Source of the DNA: Streptacidiphilus melanogenes
GTDB taxonomy: Bacteria; Actinomycetota; Actinomycetes; Streptomycetales; Streptomycetaceae
DNA length: 64,000 bases
Reading direction: 5' to 3'
Assembly (NCBI RefSeq): GCF_000787835.1
Contig: NZ_BBPP01000012.1
Span: 42,548 to 106,547, forward strand
Positions 8,214 to 16,964 of the stretch are shown piece by piece (the stretch's first letter is position 1; the number at the start of each line of letters is the position of its first letter). The notes beneath the pieces were generated by a model, which saw only the letters and a list, made by a program, of their open reading frames with translations, did not search any database and was not told the DNA's origin. A program made the position numbers and the translations under genes.

Positions 8214-9077
8214 ATGAGCCCACCGCCCCCGACCGCAGCCGGCCTCCCGGCCACCCCACCGGCCCCCGCGCCCCACCTGCTGTCCGACCCGCCGTCCGAC
8301 CCCGGACGCGACCCGGGAAGCGAGCCGCACGCCGTGCGCCTGACCGGGCTCGGCAAGAGCTTCGCCCGGCCCGGGTCGGCCGAGACGCCCGTGCTGGAAG
8401 GGATCGACCTGACCGTGCCCGCGGGCGGCTTCACCTGCCTCATCGGCGCGTCCGGCTGCGGCAAGTCGACCCTGCTGCACCTGATCGCGGGCCTGGCCGA
8501 GCCCAGCACCGGGACGGTGGAGGTCGCGGGCGGCCACGCGGCGCTGATGTTCCAGGAGGCCGCCCTCTTCCCCTGGCTCAGCGCCGGGCGCAACATCGAA
8601 CTCGCGCTGCGCCTGCGCGGCCTGCGCGGCCGCGCCGAACGCCGCGCCGAGGCCGAGCGCCTGCTCACGCTCGTGCGCCTGGACGGGGCCCACAGCAGGC
8701 CCGTGCACGAGCTGTCCGGCGGGATGCGCCAACGCGTCGCCCTGGCCCGGGCCCTGGCCCAGCAGAGCAGCGTGCTGCTGATGGACGAGCCCTTCGCCGC
8801 ACTCGACGCGATCACCCGCGACGTGCTCCACGAGGAGCTCGTCCGGCTGTGGGAGCAGACCGGGTGCGCGGTCGTCTTCGTCACCCACAACGTCCGCGAG
8901 GCCGTCCGGCTGGGCCGCGAGGTCGTGCTGCTCTCCTCCCGGCCCGGCCGGATCGCGGGCCGCTGGACCGTGCCCGTCCCGCAGCCGCGCCGGATCGAGG
9001 ACGCCGAAGTCGCAGGGCTCGCAGCCAAGATCACCGAACGTCTGCGCGAGGAGATCAGCCGCCATGGCCGCGCCTGA
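8214..9077 (+). CDS. Sulfonate-type ABC transporter ATPase
   Basis: A 287-residue ABC ATPase of the SsuB/TauB/NrtD group. It shows Walker A GASGCGKST, the Q-loop (MFQEAALFPWLS), the signature LSGGMRQR, Walker B VLLMDEP and the switch His in FVTHNVREAVRL. About 45 Pro-rich residues precede the domain. It has its own GGAAGGA ribosome site and its end overlaps the permease start by 14 bp. It energises uptake with the flanking binding protein and permease. Confidence 0.92.
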   Translation: MSPPPPTAAGLPATPPAPAPHLLSDPPSDPGRDPGSEPHAVRLTGLGKSFARPGSAETPVLEGIDLTVPAGGFTCLIGASGCGKSTLLHLIAGLAEPSTGTVEVAGGHAALMFQEAALFPWLSAGRNIELALRLRGLRGRAERRAEAERLLTLVRLDGAHSRPVHELSGGMRQRVALARALAQQSSVLLMDEPFAALDAITRDVLHEELVRLWEQTGCAVVFVTHNVREAVRLGREVVLLSSRPGRIAGRWTVPVPQPRRIEDAEVAGLAAKITERLREEISRHGRA

Positions 9078-9930
9078 CACCGTCCTCGTCGAGGCCGGCC
9101 TCGACGCCCTGGAGGCCCGGCCCCGCGCCCAGCGCGGGCTCCCGGTCCGGCTGCGCGAGCACGGGTTGCCGCCCCTGCTCGGGCTGGCCCTGGTCCTGGC
9201 CGTCTGGCAGGCGGTGTGGGCGGCCGGGATCGAGCCGGACTGGGTGCTGCCCAGCCCGGTCGAGGTCGGCGAGAGTCTGGTCGGCGCGGCCAACCACGGG
9301 CAGGTGTGGCCGAGCGTGGGACAGAGCGTGCTGCGCGGCGTCCTCGGCTTCGCCGTGTCCGTCGCCGCCGGGACGGTCCTCGGACTGCTGGTCGGCCGGT
9401 TGCGGCCGCTGCGCCTGGCCGTCGGCCCGGTCCTGGCAGGGCTGCAGAACCTCCCCTCGGTGGCCTGGGTGCCCCCGGCGGTCATGTTCTTCGGCGTCAC
9501 CCCGGCCGCCCTCTACAGCGTGGTCCTGCTGGGAGCGATCCCCTCGATCGCGCTCGGGCTGGTCTCCGGCCTCGACCAGGTGCCGCCGCTGTTCCTGCTG
9601 GTCGGCCGCAACCTCGGCGCCCGGCGCCTCGCCTCCGTCCGCCACGTGCTGCTGCCCGCGGCCCTGGCCGGCTACGTGGCGGGCCTCAAGCAGGGCTGGG
9701 CCTTCGCCTGGCGCTCGCTGATGGCCGCCGAGATCATCGCCGTCTCACCCGCCCTCGGCCCGGGACTCGGCCGCCTGCTGAAGCAGGCCCAGGACGCGGG
9801 CGACATGCGCCTCGCCTTCTGCGCGATCGCCCTGATCCTCGTCGTCGGCATCGTGGTCAACATGCTCGTCTTCACCCCGCTCGAACGCCGCGTGCTGCGC
9901 GCCCGCGGCCTGGCCACGCCCACCCGCTGA
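9064..9930 (+). CDS. Sulfonate-type ABC transporter permease
   Basis: A 288-residue binding-protein-dependent permease of the SsuC/TauC type with about six membrane segments. LPSPVEVGESLV near the N-terminus and the EAA-like loop around SLMAAEIIAVSPALGPGLG are family marks. Translational coupling to the ATPase (14-bp overlap) supports one transporter. It closes the sulfur operon; a gap of 55 bp with its own AAAGGAG precedes the glycosyltransferase. Confidence 0.9.
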   Translation: MAAPDTVLVEAGLDALEARPRAQRGLPVRLREHGLPPLLGLALVLAVWQAVWAAGIEPDWVLPSPVEVGESLVGAANHGQVWPSVGQSVLRGVLGFAVSVAAGTVLGLLVGRLRPLRLAVGPVLAGLQNLPSVAWVPPAVMFFGVTPAALYSVVLLGAIPSIALGLVSGLDQVPPLFLLVGRNLGARRLASVRHVLLPAALAGYVAGLKQGWAFAWRSLMAAEIIAVSPALGPGLGRLLKQAQDAGDMRLAFCAIALILVVGIVVNMLVFTPLERRVLRARGLATPTR

Positions 9931-9985
9931 GGCCCCGCCGTCCGGGCCCCGGCCCCGGACCCGCACCGAAAGGAGCCCCCGGCCG

Positions 9986-11959
9986 ATGCCCAGCACCGCC
10001 GGTCGCGACACCCTGGCCGCGCTCGTCCTGGAGGCGCTGCTCCTCCTGCTGGTGACCCGCTGGCCGCTGGCGCGCCGTTTCGACGACAGCGACCGCGGCA
10101 GCGGGCGGATCGTCGAACTGCCCTCCGTCAGGCGGCCCTCGGTGCCGCGCGCACTCGCCTTCCTGCTCGTCGCGGCGGCCGTCAGCACGGCCATCGTCGC
10201 CCTGAGGCACCCTCAGCTGATGCAGGCCTACCAGTCTCTGGTCGCCGACACCCTCACCGCCACCGCCCGCGACCCCCACCAGGCCCTCGTCTACGCCCGC
10301 ACCCTGCCGCCGCTGCTGCCCGCCGCCGTCGTCGGCTACCTGGTCACGATGGCCGTCGCGCTGCCCGCCAGCGCGGGGCGACGGCTGATGATCCTCGCGC
10401 ACGCGCCGCTGTTCGTCGCGCTGTCCGTGCTCGCGGAGTGCTTCACCGCGCTGCTGGGCGCGACCACCGGGATGCCGCTCGCGCCCGCGCCGCTGATCGC
10501 GCTGGCGCTCCAGTCCACCCTCGGCTACCTGCTGATCTTCCGCCTCACCTTCACCACCTACAGCCTGCCCGCCGTCACCCCGCTGCCCTCACGGCGACGC
10601 GGCCGCGACTGGCACGACAACCTCGTGCTCTCCCTGTGCCTGCTCGCTTCGCTGGGCCTGGTCACCGCGATCGCACTCGCCCTCATCGACCAGGTCGGCG
10701 GCCACCCGCTGACGGTGTTCCTGATCCTGGCGAGCCTGCGCTCGGCCGTCACCGACCTCACCTTCGTGCTGCTCACCCTCGTCCGCGCCGTCGGCGGCCG
10801 CACCCCGAGGCCCGGCCCGCTGCGGCCCGCTCTCGACGTCATCATCCCCGCCTACAACGAGGCCGCCGGCATCGAGCGGCTGCTGCGCTCCATCGACCGC
10901 GCGGCCGAAGGCTACGGCGGGCCGGTGCACGTGGTCCTGTGCGACGACGGCTCCACCGACGACACCCGCGCCCTCGCCGAGGCCGTGGTCGGCGCCTACG
11001 AGCACGCCACCGGCGAGGTGATCCAGGGCCGGCACGGCGGCAAGGCCAAGGCGCTGAACCTCGCCCTGGCCCGCTGCACCGCCGACTTCGTGTTCCGCGT
11101 CGACGCGGACTGCGCGCTCGACCGCGACACCTTCGCCGGGGCCATCCCGCACTTCCTCGCCGATCCGCGGGTGGGCACCCTCGGCGTCCTGCCGCTGCCC
11201 AAGGAGCCGTACTCGACCTGGATCGACCGGATGCGGGCCATGGAGCAGCTGTTCACCTACGGCTTCTGCCTCTCCGCACTGAGCACGGTCGACGGCGTTC
11301 CGTGCATCCCCGGCACCTTCTGCGCCTTCCGGCGGCAGGCCGCCGTGGAGCTCGGCGGCTTCGTGCACGGCATGTTCGGCGAGGACGCCGAGTTCACCTG
11401 CGCCCTCGGGCGGCTGGGCTGGCGTGCGGTGGTGGCCCCGCAGACGATCTCCTACGAGGACGTGCCGGCGAGCATCGGCCAGCTCCGGGTGCAGCGGTTC
11501 CGCTGGGGCCTGGGCGGCATGATGAACTTCAGCCGGTTCACCCCCTTCGGGCAGGGCGCGCCCGGCACCCGCTTCTGGTTCGAGCTGCCGCGCAGCGCCG
11601 GCACCCGGCTGACCTCGCCGGTGCACTTCTTCGTGCTGATCCTGGCCTTCGTCTACGGCGTGCTGCAGCCCCAGCCGCAGCACAACATCGCCCGATTCGC
11701 CGCGGTGTTCGTCCTCGCGCAGCTCCCCGCCCTGCTGCCCAGGGTGGCGGCGATCTTCTACTACCGGCGCGCCCACCTGCTGGCCTGGCTGCCGCTGTGG
11801 CTGCCCTTCTCCTTCCTCAAACGCTTCTTCCAGCTGGAGTCGACGCTCGCCTGCGGGACGCGGCGGGTCCGACCGCCCGGGCCGCTACGGGAGCTCTTCG
11901 GTGCCGGACGTCCCGTCGCCGCCGCCGCACCGGCGGCCCGCACCTCGGCCCGAGGATGA
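9986..11959 (+). CDS. Processive family-2 membrane glycosyltransferase (polysaccharide synthase)
   Basis: A 657-residue polytopic GT2 enzyme. About seven membrane segments (residues 8-270) precede the catalytic domain, and two or three follow it. Catalytic signatures of processive synthases (cellulose, hyaluronan, PNAG, alginate types) are all present: DD at 320-321, DAD at 373-375, GED at 465-467 and QRFRW at 503-507. It should polymerise a nucleotide sugar and extrude the chain through the membrane. No PilZ or c-di-GMP motif is seen. The start ATG has AAAGGAG ten bases upstream. The following lipoprotein gene overlaps by ATGA. Placement directly after sulfate activation and opposite a SqdB enzyme suggests the donor may be UDP-sulfoquinovose or a mixed repeat; this is inference. 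Confidence 0.85.
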   Translation: MPSTAGRDTLAALVLEALLLLLVTRWPLARRFDDSDRGSGRIVELPSVRRPSVPRALAFLLVAAAVSTAIVALRHPQLMQAYQSLVADTLTATARDPHQALVYARTLPPLLPAAVVGYLVTMAVALPASAGRRLMILAHAPLFVALSVLAECFTALLGATTGMPLAPAPLIALALQSTLGYLLIFRLTFTTYSLPAVTPLPSRRRGRDWHDNLVLSLCLLASLGLVTAIALALIDQVGGHPLTVFLILASLRSAVTDLTFVLLTLVRAVGGRTPRPGPLRPALDVIIPAYNEAAGIERLLRSIDRAAEGYGGPVHVVLCDDGSTDDTRALAEAVVGAYEHATGEVIQGRHGGKAKALNLALARCTADFVFRVDADCALDRDTFAGAIPHFLADPRVGTLGVLPLPKEPYSTWIDRMRAMEQLFTYGFCLSALSTVDGVPCIPGTFCAFRRQAAVELGGFVHGMFGEDAEFTCALGRLGWRAVVAPQTISYEDVPASIGQLRVQRFRWGLGGMMNFSRFTPFGQGAPGTRFWFELPRSAGTRLTSPVHFFVLILAFVYGVLQPQPQHNIARFAAVFVLAQLPALLPRVAAIFYYRRAHLLAWLPLWLPFSFLKRFFQLESTLACGTRRVRPPGPLRELFGAGRPVAAAAPAARTSARG

Positions 11960-12897
11960 GGCGGAACCGGATGCCCGCTCTCTGGACGAACCCCCGTGGA
12001 CCGGTGCGCGTCGTCCTGGCCGCCGTCCTGCTGCTCGCGCTGACGACCGGCTGCTCGGCCGGCCACGCCCGAGGCCACGCGACCGTGCCGCGCCCGCCGA
12101 CGGCCTCCGCGCCCGGAGCAGGCGTCGCGACCGGCGGCAGTGGACCGTTCTGGATCGTCAGCGGGCAGACACTGGCGCGTCTGCTCGCCACCGACCGCGC
12201 CGCCGCGACCCGTGCCTTCGACTCCCCGCGCACGTATGTGCTGACCGGCACCGGGAGCTGGCAGATCCCCTCCGGCTGGAGCAGCACGCCCACGGCCGAC
12301 TTCACCAGCTACCGCGACCTGCGTGCCGCGTTCGCAGAAAACCGCGTCGACCCGCGCATCCGCGCTGTGCTCTACGACAACGAGCACTGGGGGATGACAC
12401 CCGCCGCCGAGCAGGCCGACCCGGCCCGCTACGACCGGCTGGCCGCCCAGCTGACGCACCGCCACCATCTGGTCTTCCTCGCCGCCCCCTCCACCGACCT
12501 CGCCTCCGTCCTGCGGCCGGGCTCCAGCGGCGGCAGGGGGACCTTCGGCGCCCTGCTCGACGCCGGCCTGTTCGGACAGCTCGCCCCCTCCGCCGACGTG
12601 CTCGACATTCAGAGCCAGGGAGCCGAGGCGGACCCCGCGAAGTTCGCCGCCTTCGTCCGCGCCGCCGCCGCGCAGGCCCGCAGCGCCAACCCGGACATCC
12701 GCGTGCTGGCCGGGATCAGCACCAACCCTTCCGGCCAGGCGGTTAGCGCTGCCGCGATCACGCGCGCCGCCCAGGCCGTCCGCGGCGACGTCGACGGCTT
12801 CTGGCTCAACGACCCGGCGGCCGGGGCCGCCTGCCCCCGATGCACCGGCCCGCTCCCGCAGACCGCCCTTACCGTCGCACGCGCCGTCGACGGCTGA
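11956..12897 (+). CDS. Lipoprotein of unknown function, coupled to the GT2 synthase
   Basis: A 313-residue protein with a clear lipoprotein signal (LLLALTTGCSAG, Cys at about 32). The mature part reads as an alternating alpha/beta fold, with VLYDNEHWGMTP, the HHLVFLAAPSTDL stretch, a DVLDIQSQGAEAD segment and FWLNDPA near the end. This pattern recalls TIM-barrel polysaccharide-processing proteins, but I do not recognise a named family. The ATGA overlap with the synthase gene says the two are made together, which suggests a role in chain processing, anchoring or export at the outer face of the membrane. Confidence 0.6.
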   Translation: MRRNRMPALWTNPRGPVRVVLAAVLLLALTTGCSAGHARGHATVPRPPTASAPGAGVATGGSGPFWIVSGQTLARLLATDRAAATRAFDSPRTYVLTGTGSWQIPSGWSSTPTADFTSYRDLRAAFAENRVDPRIRAVLYDNEHWGMTPAAEQADPARYDRLAAQLTHRHHLVFLAAPSTDLASVLRPGSSGGRGTFGALLDAGLFGQLAPSADVLDIQSQGAEADPAKFAAFVRAAAAQARSANPDIRVLAGISTNPSGQAVSAAAITRAAQAVRGDVDGFWLNDPAAGAACPRCTGPLPQTALTVARAVDG

Positions 12898-12946
12898 CCG
12901 CACGAAAGGCCCGTCCGGCTCTTGGCCCCCACGAAAGGACCCCGCG

Positions 12947-14392
12947 ATGCCCTGGACGCCGCTCGACACGGGTGAAGAAGACGCGCCCGCCGCCCGTGCC
13001 CCCGCGCTGACGCGCCGCCGCAGCCTCGCCCTCGGCGCGGTCGGCGCCGGACTGGGTCTCGGTCTCACCGCCACCCGCGCCACACCGGCCAGAGCCGCGG
13101 CGGCAGCCACAGCCGCTGCTCCGCTCGCGACGCCGCAGGCCGGGTCGGGGGTCGCGGACCCCACCGTGTTCGACGTGACGGCCTATGGCGCGCGGGGCGA
13201 CGGACACACCGACGACACCCGCGCCATCCAGAAGGCGCTCACCGCCGCCGGAGCGGTCCCGGGCTCCGAGGTCTGGTTCCCGCCCGCGCCGGGCGGCTGC
13301 TACCGCACCACCGGCGTCGTCGTCCCCGGCGGCGTGGCCGCGCTGACCGGCCGCAGCACGCTCAAGGACTCCGACGCCCCCGCCGTCGCCACCCTGACCG
13401 GCTCGGTCCTCGCGCCCCTCGACACCGCAACCACCGGCCTGCTGAGCGTCGGCGTCAGCGGCGACGGCGCCTTCGTCGCCGCCAATCCGCACGGTCTGAC
13501 CGTCGACGGCCTCGGCTTCCTCGGCACCGCACCGGGCGGGGGAGCGGTGGTGGGCATGTGGGGCGCGACCGTCATCGACACCTCCGACGTCACTTTCGTC
13601 AACTGCCGGGACCTGTACTGCGGCTCACCGGGCTTCAGCGGCTACCCCGGCGGCGGCGACCCGGACGGCACGGGAGGCTTCCTGCGCTTCCTGTCGTCCG
13701 GGACCGACAACTGGTTCGCCGTCAACGGACGCGTGCTGTTCTGCTCCTCCTACGGCGCGGGCACCTTCGTCCTGGCCGACGGCCTCTCCACGGCCCACCC
13801 CGGCGGGGGCAGCACCGACGGCAGGGTCAGCGGCTGCCAGGTCAACGGCCACAACCACGCCGTCCAGCTCGGCCCCACCCTGGCGGGCGCGGGCGGTTGG
13901 TCCGTCACCGACTGCCACTTCTCCTCCGCCGAGGGGGCGAGCCACATCACCTACGGCCTCGCCGGCACACCGTGGACCCTGCGTGTCGAGGGCTGCTACT
14001 TCGACCTGTGCGCGGACGCCCACATCGACTGCCACGGGCGCGGCCTCCAGGCAGTCGGGAACTACTTCCGCGCGCTCGGCGGGAAGGCCGCCATCTCGTT
14101 CGGCGAGTCCCTCGCCACCGCCGGGCGCGACCCGGCCGCGCTGCTCACCGGCAACGTCCTCGACCTCGACGGCTCGACCACGACAGCCTGCTTCGCGCAC
14201 TTCTGCGGCTTCACCGCCGACGTGCTCGCCGCGCACGGCGGTGGTCAGTACGCAGGGAACCTGGTCCACAACCACGGCGCGCCGATGCCCAAGAGCTGGG
14301 TCGGGCAGTTCATGGACAGCGCCAGGAACCCGGTGACCGGCGCCGCGACGGCCCAACTCGACCTCGCCGAAGGCCCGGTCCTCTCGGCCTGA
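12947..14392 (+). CDS. Tat-exported right-handed beta-helix protein (pectate-lyase-3/GH28-like)
   Basis: A 481-residue protein. Twin-arginine signal TRRRSLALGAVG at about 23-34, then an Ala-rich cleavage region. The mature part begins with FDVTAYGARGDGHTDDTRAIQKAL, the standard entry of pectate-lyase-3/polygalacturonase-like beta-helices, followed by repeated short turns rich in Asn, Asp and Cys. Such proteins cleave or remodel acidic polysaccharides outside the cell. It lies 49 bp after the lipoprotein gene with its own GAAAGGA. As the last gene of the set it could trim or release the polymer made by the GT2. The substrate is unknown. Confidence 0.75.
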   Translation: MPWTPLDTGEEDAPAARAPALTRRRSLALGAVGAGLGLGLTATRATPARAAAAATAAAPLATPQAGSGVADPTVFDVTAYGARGDGHTDDTRAIQKALTAAGAVPGSEVWFPPAPGGCYRTTGVVVPGGVAALTGRSTLKDSDAPAVATLTGSVLAPLDTATTGLLSVGVSGDGAFVAANPHGLTVDGLGFLGTAPGGGAVVGMWGATVIDTSDVTFVNCRDLYCGSPGFSGYPGGGDPDGTGGFLRFLSSGTDNWFAVNGRVLFCSSYGAGTFVLADGLSTAHPGGGSTDGRVSGCQVNGHNHAVQLGPTLAGAGGWSVTDCHFSSAEGASHITYGLAGTPWTLRVEGCYFDLCADAHIDCHGRGLQAVGNYFRALGGKAAISFGESLATAGRDPAALLTGNVLDLDGSTTTACFAHFCGFTADVLAAHGGGQYAGNLVHNHGAPMPKSWVGQFMDSARNPVTGAATAQLDLAEGPVLSA

Positions 14393-14489
14393 CCCGTACG
14401 CGCCCACCGGACGCCGCCCTTCGGACCGCGCCCGGTCTCCACCCGACAGATCTCCACACGACAGCCCGGTGGAACCACACCCCTGCGCG

Positions 14490-14518
14490 TTGTCACCCCC
14501 GAACCGCCTTGCTACGTT
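14490..14518 (+). promoter_or_regulatory. Vegetative-type promoter of the S53 peptidase gene
   Basis: TTGTCA at 14490-14495, a 17-bp spacer and TACGTT at 14513-14518 match the housekeeping (HrdB-type) consensus well. A GC-rich hairpin (GCCACCCC, loop gaca, complement) follows at about 14526-14546 in the presumed 5' leader, before the GGAGG and TTG start at 14621. Confidence 0.6.
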
Positions 14519-14620
14519 TCCGAAGCCACCCCGACAGGGGGTGGCAACCGGCTCGTCGTCAAACCGTGGACCTGCACGTCCTGCACGCCCCCGATTCCAC
14601 TCGACTCTGGAGGCCGTACG

Positions 14621-15868
14621 TTGCGTTCCCACCCGATAGCCGCCCCCCTTCGCCGCAGCGCCGTCCCGTTGCTCGGGTCGGCCGCGCTGGCCCTGTCCGG
14701 CATGCTCGCCGCGACGCCCGCTCTCGCCGCCGGCCCTACGACGGCGCACCCCGCCGTCGCCTGGGCCCGCTCCTGCTCCGTCGACCTGACGCCCGGTCAC
14801 GCCTACTGCGACGCCCTGCGGGTCACCAACGCGGCCGAGAGCATGCGGGCCGAGGGCGCCACCCCGCACGCGGCCCCCTCGGGCTACGGCCCCTCGGACC
14901 TGCGCTCCGCGTACAACATCGCGGCCAACGGCGGCGCGGGGCAGACCGTGGCCATCGTCGACGCCTACAACGACCCCAAGGCGGGCGCCGACATGGCGGC
15001 CTACCGTGCCAAGTACGGGCTGCCGGGCTGCACCAAGGCCACCGGCTGCTTCAAGCAGGTCAGCCAGACCGGCAGCACCACCGGCCTGCCCGGGAACAAC
15101 TCGGGCTGGGCGGGCGAGATCTCGCTCGACCTGGACATGGTCTCCGCCATCGCCCCCAAGGCCCACATCATCCTGGTCGAGGCCAAGACCGCGTCCATGG
15201 CCAACCTGGGCGCCTCGGTCAACGAGGCGGCCAAGCTCGGCGCGACGGAGATCTCCAACAGCTACGGCGGCTCCGAGTCCGCCACCGACACCTCCTACGA
15301 CTCGACGTACTTCAACCACCCCGGCGTCGCCATCACCGCCTCCTCGGGGGACAGCGGCTACGGCGTGGAGTACCCCGCCGCTTCGAAGTACGTCACCGCC
15401 GTGGGCGGGACCGCGCTGAACAAGGCGTCCAACTCCCGTGGTTGGAGCGAGAGCGTCTGGTCGACCAGCAGCACCGAGGGCGCGGGCTCCGGCTGCTCCG
15501 CCTACGACGCCAAGCCGACCTGGCAGAAGGACACCGGCTGCGCCAAGCGCACCGTCGCCGACGTCTCCGCCGTCGCCGACCCGGCCACCGGCGTCGCCGT
15601 CTACCAGACCTTCGGCGCGAGCGGCTGGAACGTCTACGGCGGCACCAGCGTGGCGTCCCCGCTGATCGCGGCCGTCTACGCGGACGCCGGCGCGCACACC
15701 GCGGCCGTCCCGGCGGCGGACCTGTACGCCCACGCCTCGGCACTGAACGACGTGACCAGCGGGTCCACCAGCAGCTGCTCGCCCGCCTACCTGTGCCACG
15801 CGGAACCCGGCTACGACGGCCCGACGGGCCTCGGCACCCCGAACGGCCTGACGGCCTTCACCGGCTGA
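14621..15868 (+). CDS. Secreted S53 (sedolisin-like) serine-carboxyl peptidase
   Basis: A 415-residue secreted endopeptidase. A Sec signal ends near ALAAGPT (about residue 38). Catalytic residues of S53 peptidases are in place: E166 and D170 in GEISLDLDM, oxyanion D244 in SSGDSGYG and the nucleophile S343 in YGGTSVASP. The region before the catalytic domain is only about 50 residues, far shorter than the roughly 150-200-residue prodomain of classical sedolisins, so activation must differ. TTG at 14621 is chosen because GGAGG lies eight bases upstream. A monocistronic unit is suggested by its own promoter and a strong downstream hairpin. Confidence 0.88.
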   Translation: MRSHPIAAPLRRSAVPLLGSAALALSGMLAATPALAAGPTTAHPAVAWARSCSVDLTPGHAYCDALRVTNAAESMRAEGATPHAAPSGYGPSDLRSAYNIAANGGAGQTVAIVDAYNDPKAGADMAAYRAKYGLPGCTKATGCFKQVSQTGSTTGLPGNNSGWAGEISLDLDMVSAIAPKAHIILVEAKTASMANLGASVNEAAKLGATEISNSYGGSESATDTSYDSTYFNHPGVAITASSGDSGYGVEYPAASKYVTAVGGTALNKASNSRGWSESVWSTSSTEGAGSGCSAYDAKPTWQKDTGCAKRTVADVSAVADPATGVAVYQTFGASGWNVYGGTSVASPLIAAVYADAGAHTAAVPAADLYAHASALNDVTSGSTSSCSPAYLCHAEPGYDGPTGLGTPNGLTAFTG

Positions 15869-15887
15869 CGCCGATTCCACCTCTCGC

Positions 15888-15925
15888 GCAGCGCCCGGCC
15901 GCCCTCGGCGGCGGCCGGGCGCTGC
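15888..15925 (+). terminator. Strong terminator hairpin after the S53 peptidase gene
   Basis: A perfect 16-bp stem (15888-15903 with 15910-15925) closes a six-base loop, 20 bp downstream of the peptidase stop. There is no clear U-run, as is usual in high-GC actinomycetes. Confidence 0.75.
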
Positions 15926-16026
15926 GGCATGCGGTGAGGTCGCCGATGCCCGTGGTGCGGACGGTTTCTGGCGCGGATCGGGGGTAGGCGCGGGAGACCG
16001 GTGGTCCGAGGAGGGAGGGCGCGGCC

Positions 16027-16419
16027 GTGCTCGTGGTGATTGCTCTGACGGGTTACGCGGCGGTCGCACTCTGGACCGCCCACTGCGTCTTCGCCCGTCA
16101 GCGCGCGGCCTTCCTGGCCAGGCGCGCCCAAGGCAGCTCGGACGCCGCCGGGGAACGCCAGTTCCAGCGTCAGGAGCGCGAGCAGGCGAAGGCCATCGCG
16201 TTGCTCGTCGGCTGCTCCTGGCCGGTGAGCGCTCCGCTGCTGCTCGCGCGCCGTCTGGTCGCGGTCGCCGTGCTGCACCAGGCGCCCGCTGCGCCTCAGG
16301 CGCCCGCTGCGCAGCGGGCGCCTGAGGCGCAGCGGGAGCGCCGGATCCAGGAGCTGGAACGGGAGTTGGGCCTTGACCTCGCCCCCGGTGTCGCCGAGCC
16401 GGATGCGCAGGGCGCCTGA
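16027..16419 (+). CDS. Small membrane protein with Ala/Gln/Arg-rich tail
   Basis: A 130-residue protein with one N-terminal membrane segment (about residues 1-20), a charged cytosolic stretch, a second hydrophobic segment around 58-88 and a basic/acidic helical tail. GTG at 16027 is preceded by GGAGGGAGGG. The tail encodes a HQAPAAPQAPAAQRAPEAQ repeat that coincides with a perfect DNA palindrome (separate entry). No family is recognised. It stands 59 bp upstream of the anti-sigma-like gene in the same direction. Confidence 0.65.
   Translation: MLVVIALTGYAAVALWTAHCVFARQRAAFLARRAQGSSDAAGERQFQRQEREQAKAIALLVGCSWPVSAPLLLARRLVAVAVLHQAPAAPQAPAAQRAPEAQRERRIQELERELGLDLAPGVAEPDAQGA
16285..16336. repeat. 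Perfect 52-bp DNA palindrome inside a coding region
   Basis: Bases 16285-16310 are the exact reverse complement of 16311-16336, with no central loop. Inside each arm is a short direct repeat based on CAGGCGCCCGCTGCG. It lies within the 130-aa membrane-protein gene and keeps the frame open. It could form a very stable hairpin in mRNA or a cruciform in DNA. Confidence 0.95.
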
Positions 16420-16478
16420 GGTCCTCGCCCGTACATACCCACGGCCCGGGCGGGCAGACGCACCGGCAAGGATGAGTC

Positions 16479-16913
16479 GTGATCGGGACGGTGGTCGACG
16501 TGCGGGCGGTGGGCTGGGCGCAGCGGTTGCCGGTGAGCTCCGGCGTCAGGGCGGGCCGGGAGTGGGCGCGGGAGCACCTGCACCTCCTCGGATGGGACCG
16601 CGAAGCCCCGGAGACAGCGGACGCCGTGGTGCTGGCGGTGTCGGAGCTGGTGACGAACGCGCACGTGCATGCGTGCAGCGACGCCGAACTCGTGCTGCTG
16701 TGGGACGGCCGCTGTCTGTGCCTGAGCGTGCACGATCGCAGCCGCCACCTGCCGGTTCCGCGCGAGGCGGGTGTGGACGCGACGGGCGGCAGGGGGCTGG
16801 TCCTGGTCGACGCGGTGGCCGATCACTGGCACGCCCGCCGCCGCGGTGACGGGAAGACCGTCACCGCCTGCTTCCACCCGCCGGTGTCGGTCCACGGGCT
16901 GCTGGACGCGTAG
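16479..16913 (+). CDS. HATPase_c_2-type ATP-binding regulator (anti-sigma/RsbW-like)
   Basis: A 144-residue GHKL-fold protein. The N-box VLAVSELVTNAHVHA (about 49-63), the LSVHDRSRHLP segment and the G-box TGGRGLVLVDAVADHW (about 106-121) match the short serine-kinase/anti-sigma proteins that are abundant in Streptomyces. They bind ATP and sequester sigma factors or phosphorylate anti-anti-sigma partners. The GTG at 16479 follows CAAGGATG. Its partner is not adjacent; the SpoIIE-type phosphatase at 57183 is the only matching phosphatase in the window. Confidence 0.85.
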   Translation: MIGTVVDVRAVGWAQRLPVSSGVRAGREWAREHLHLLGWDREAPETADAVVLAVSELVTNAHVHACSDAELVLLWDGRCLCLSVHDRSRHLPVPREAGVDATGGRGLVLVDAVADHWHARRRGDGKTVTACFHPPVSVHGLLDA

Positions 16914-16964
16914 GGCGCCGCCGCTTCGGCGTCAGGGACGGACGGCGATGGTGACCGTCGGCGG

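Noticed and set aside
13625..16069. An 814-residue minus frame across the beta-helix and S53 genes
   Set aside because: It spans two convincing plus-strand genes plus an intergenic promoter and terminator; no domain seen.
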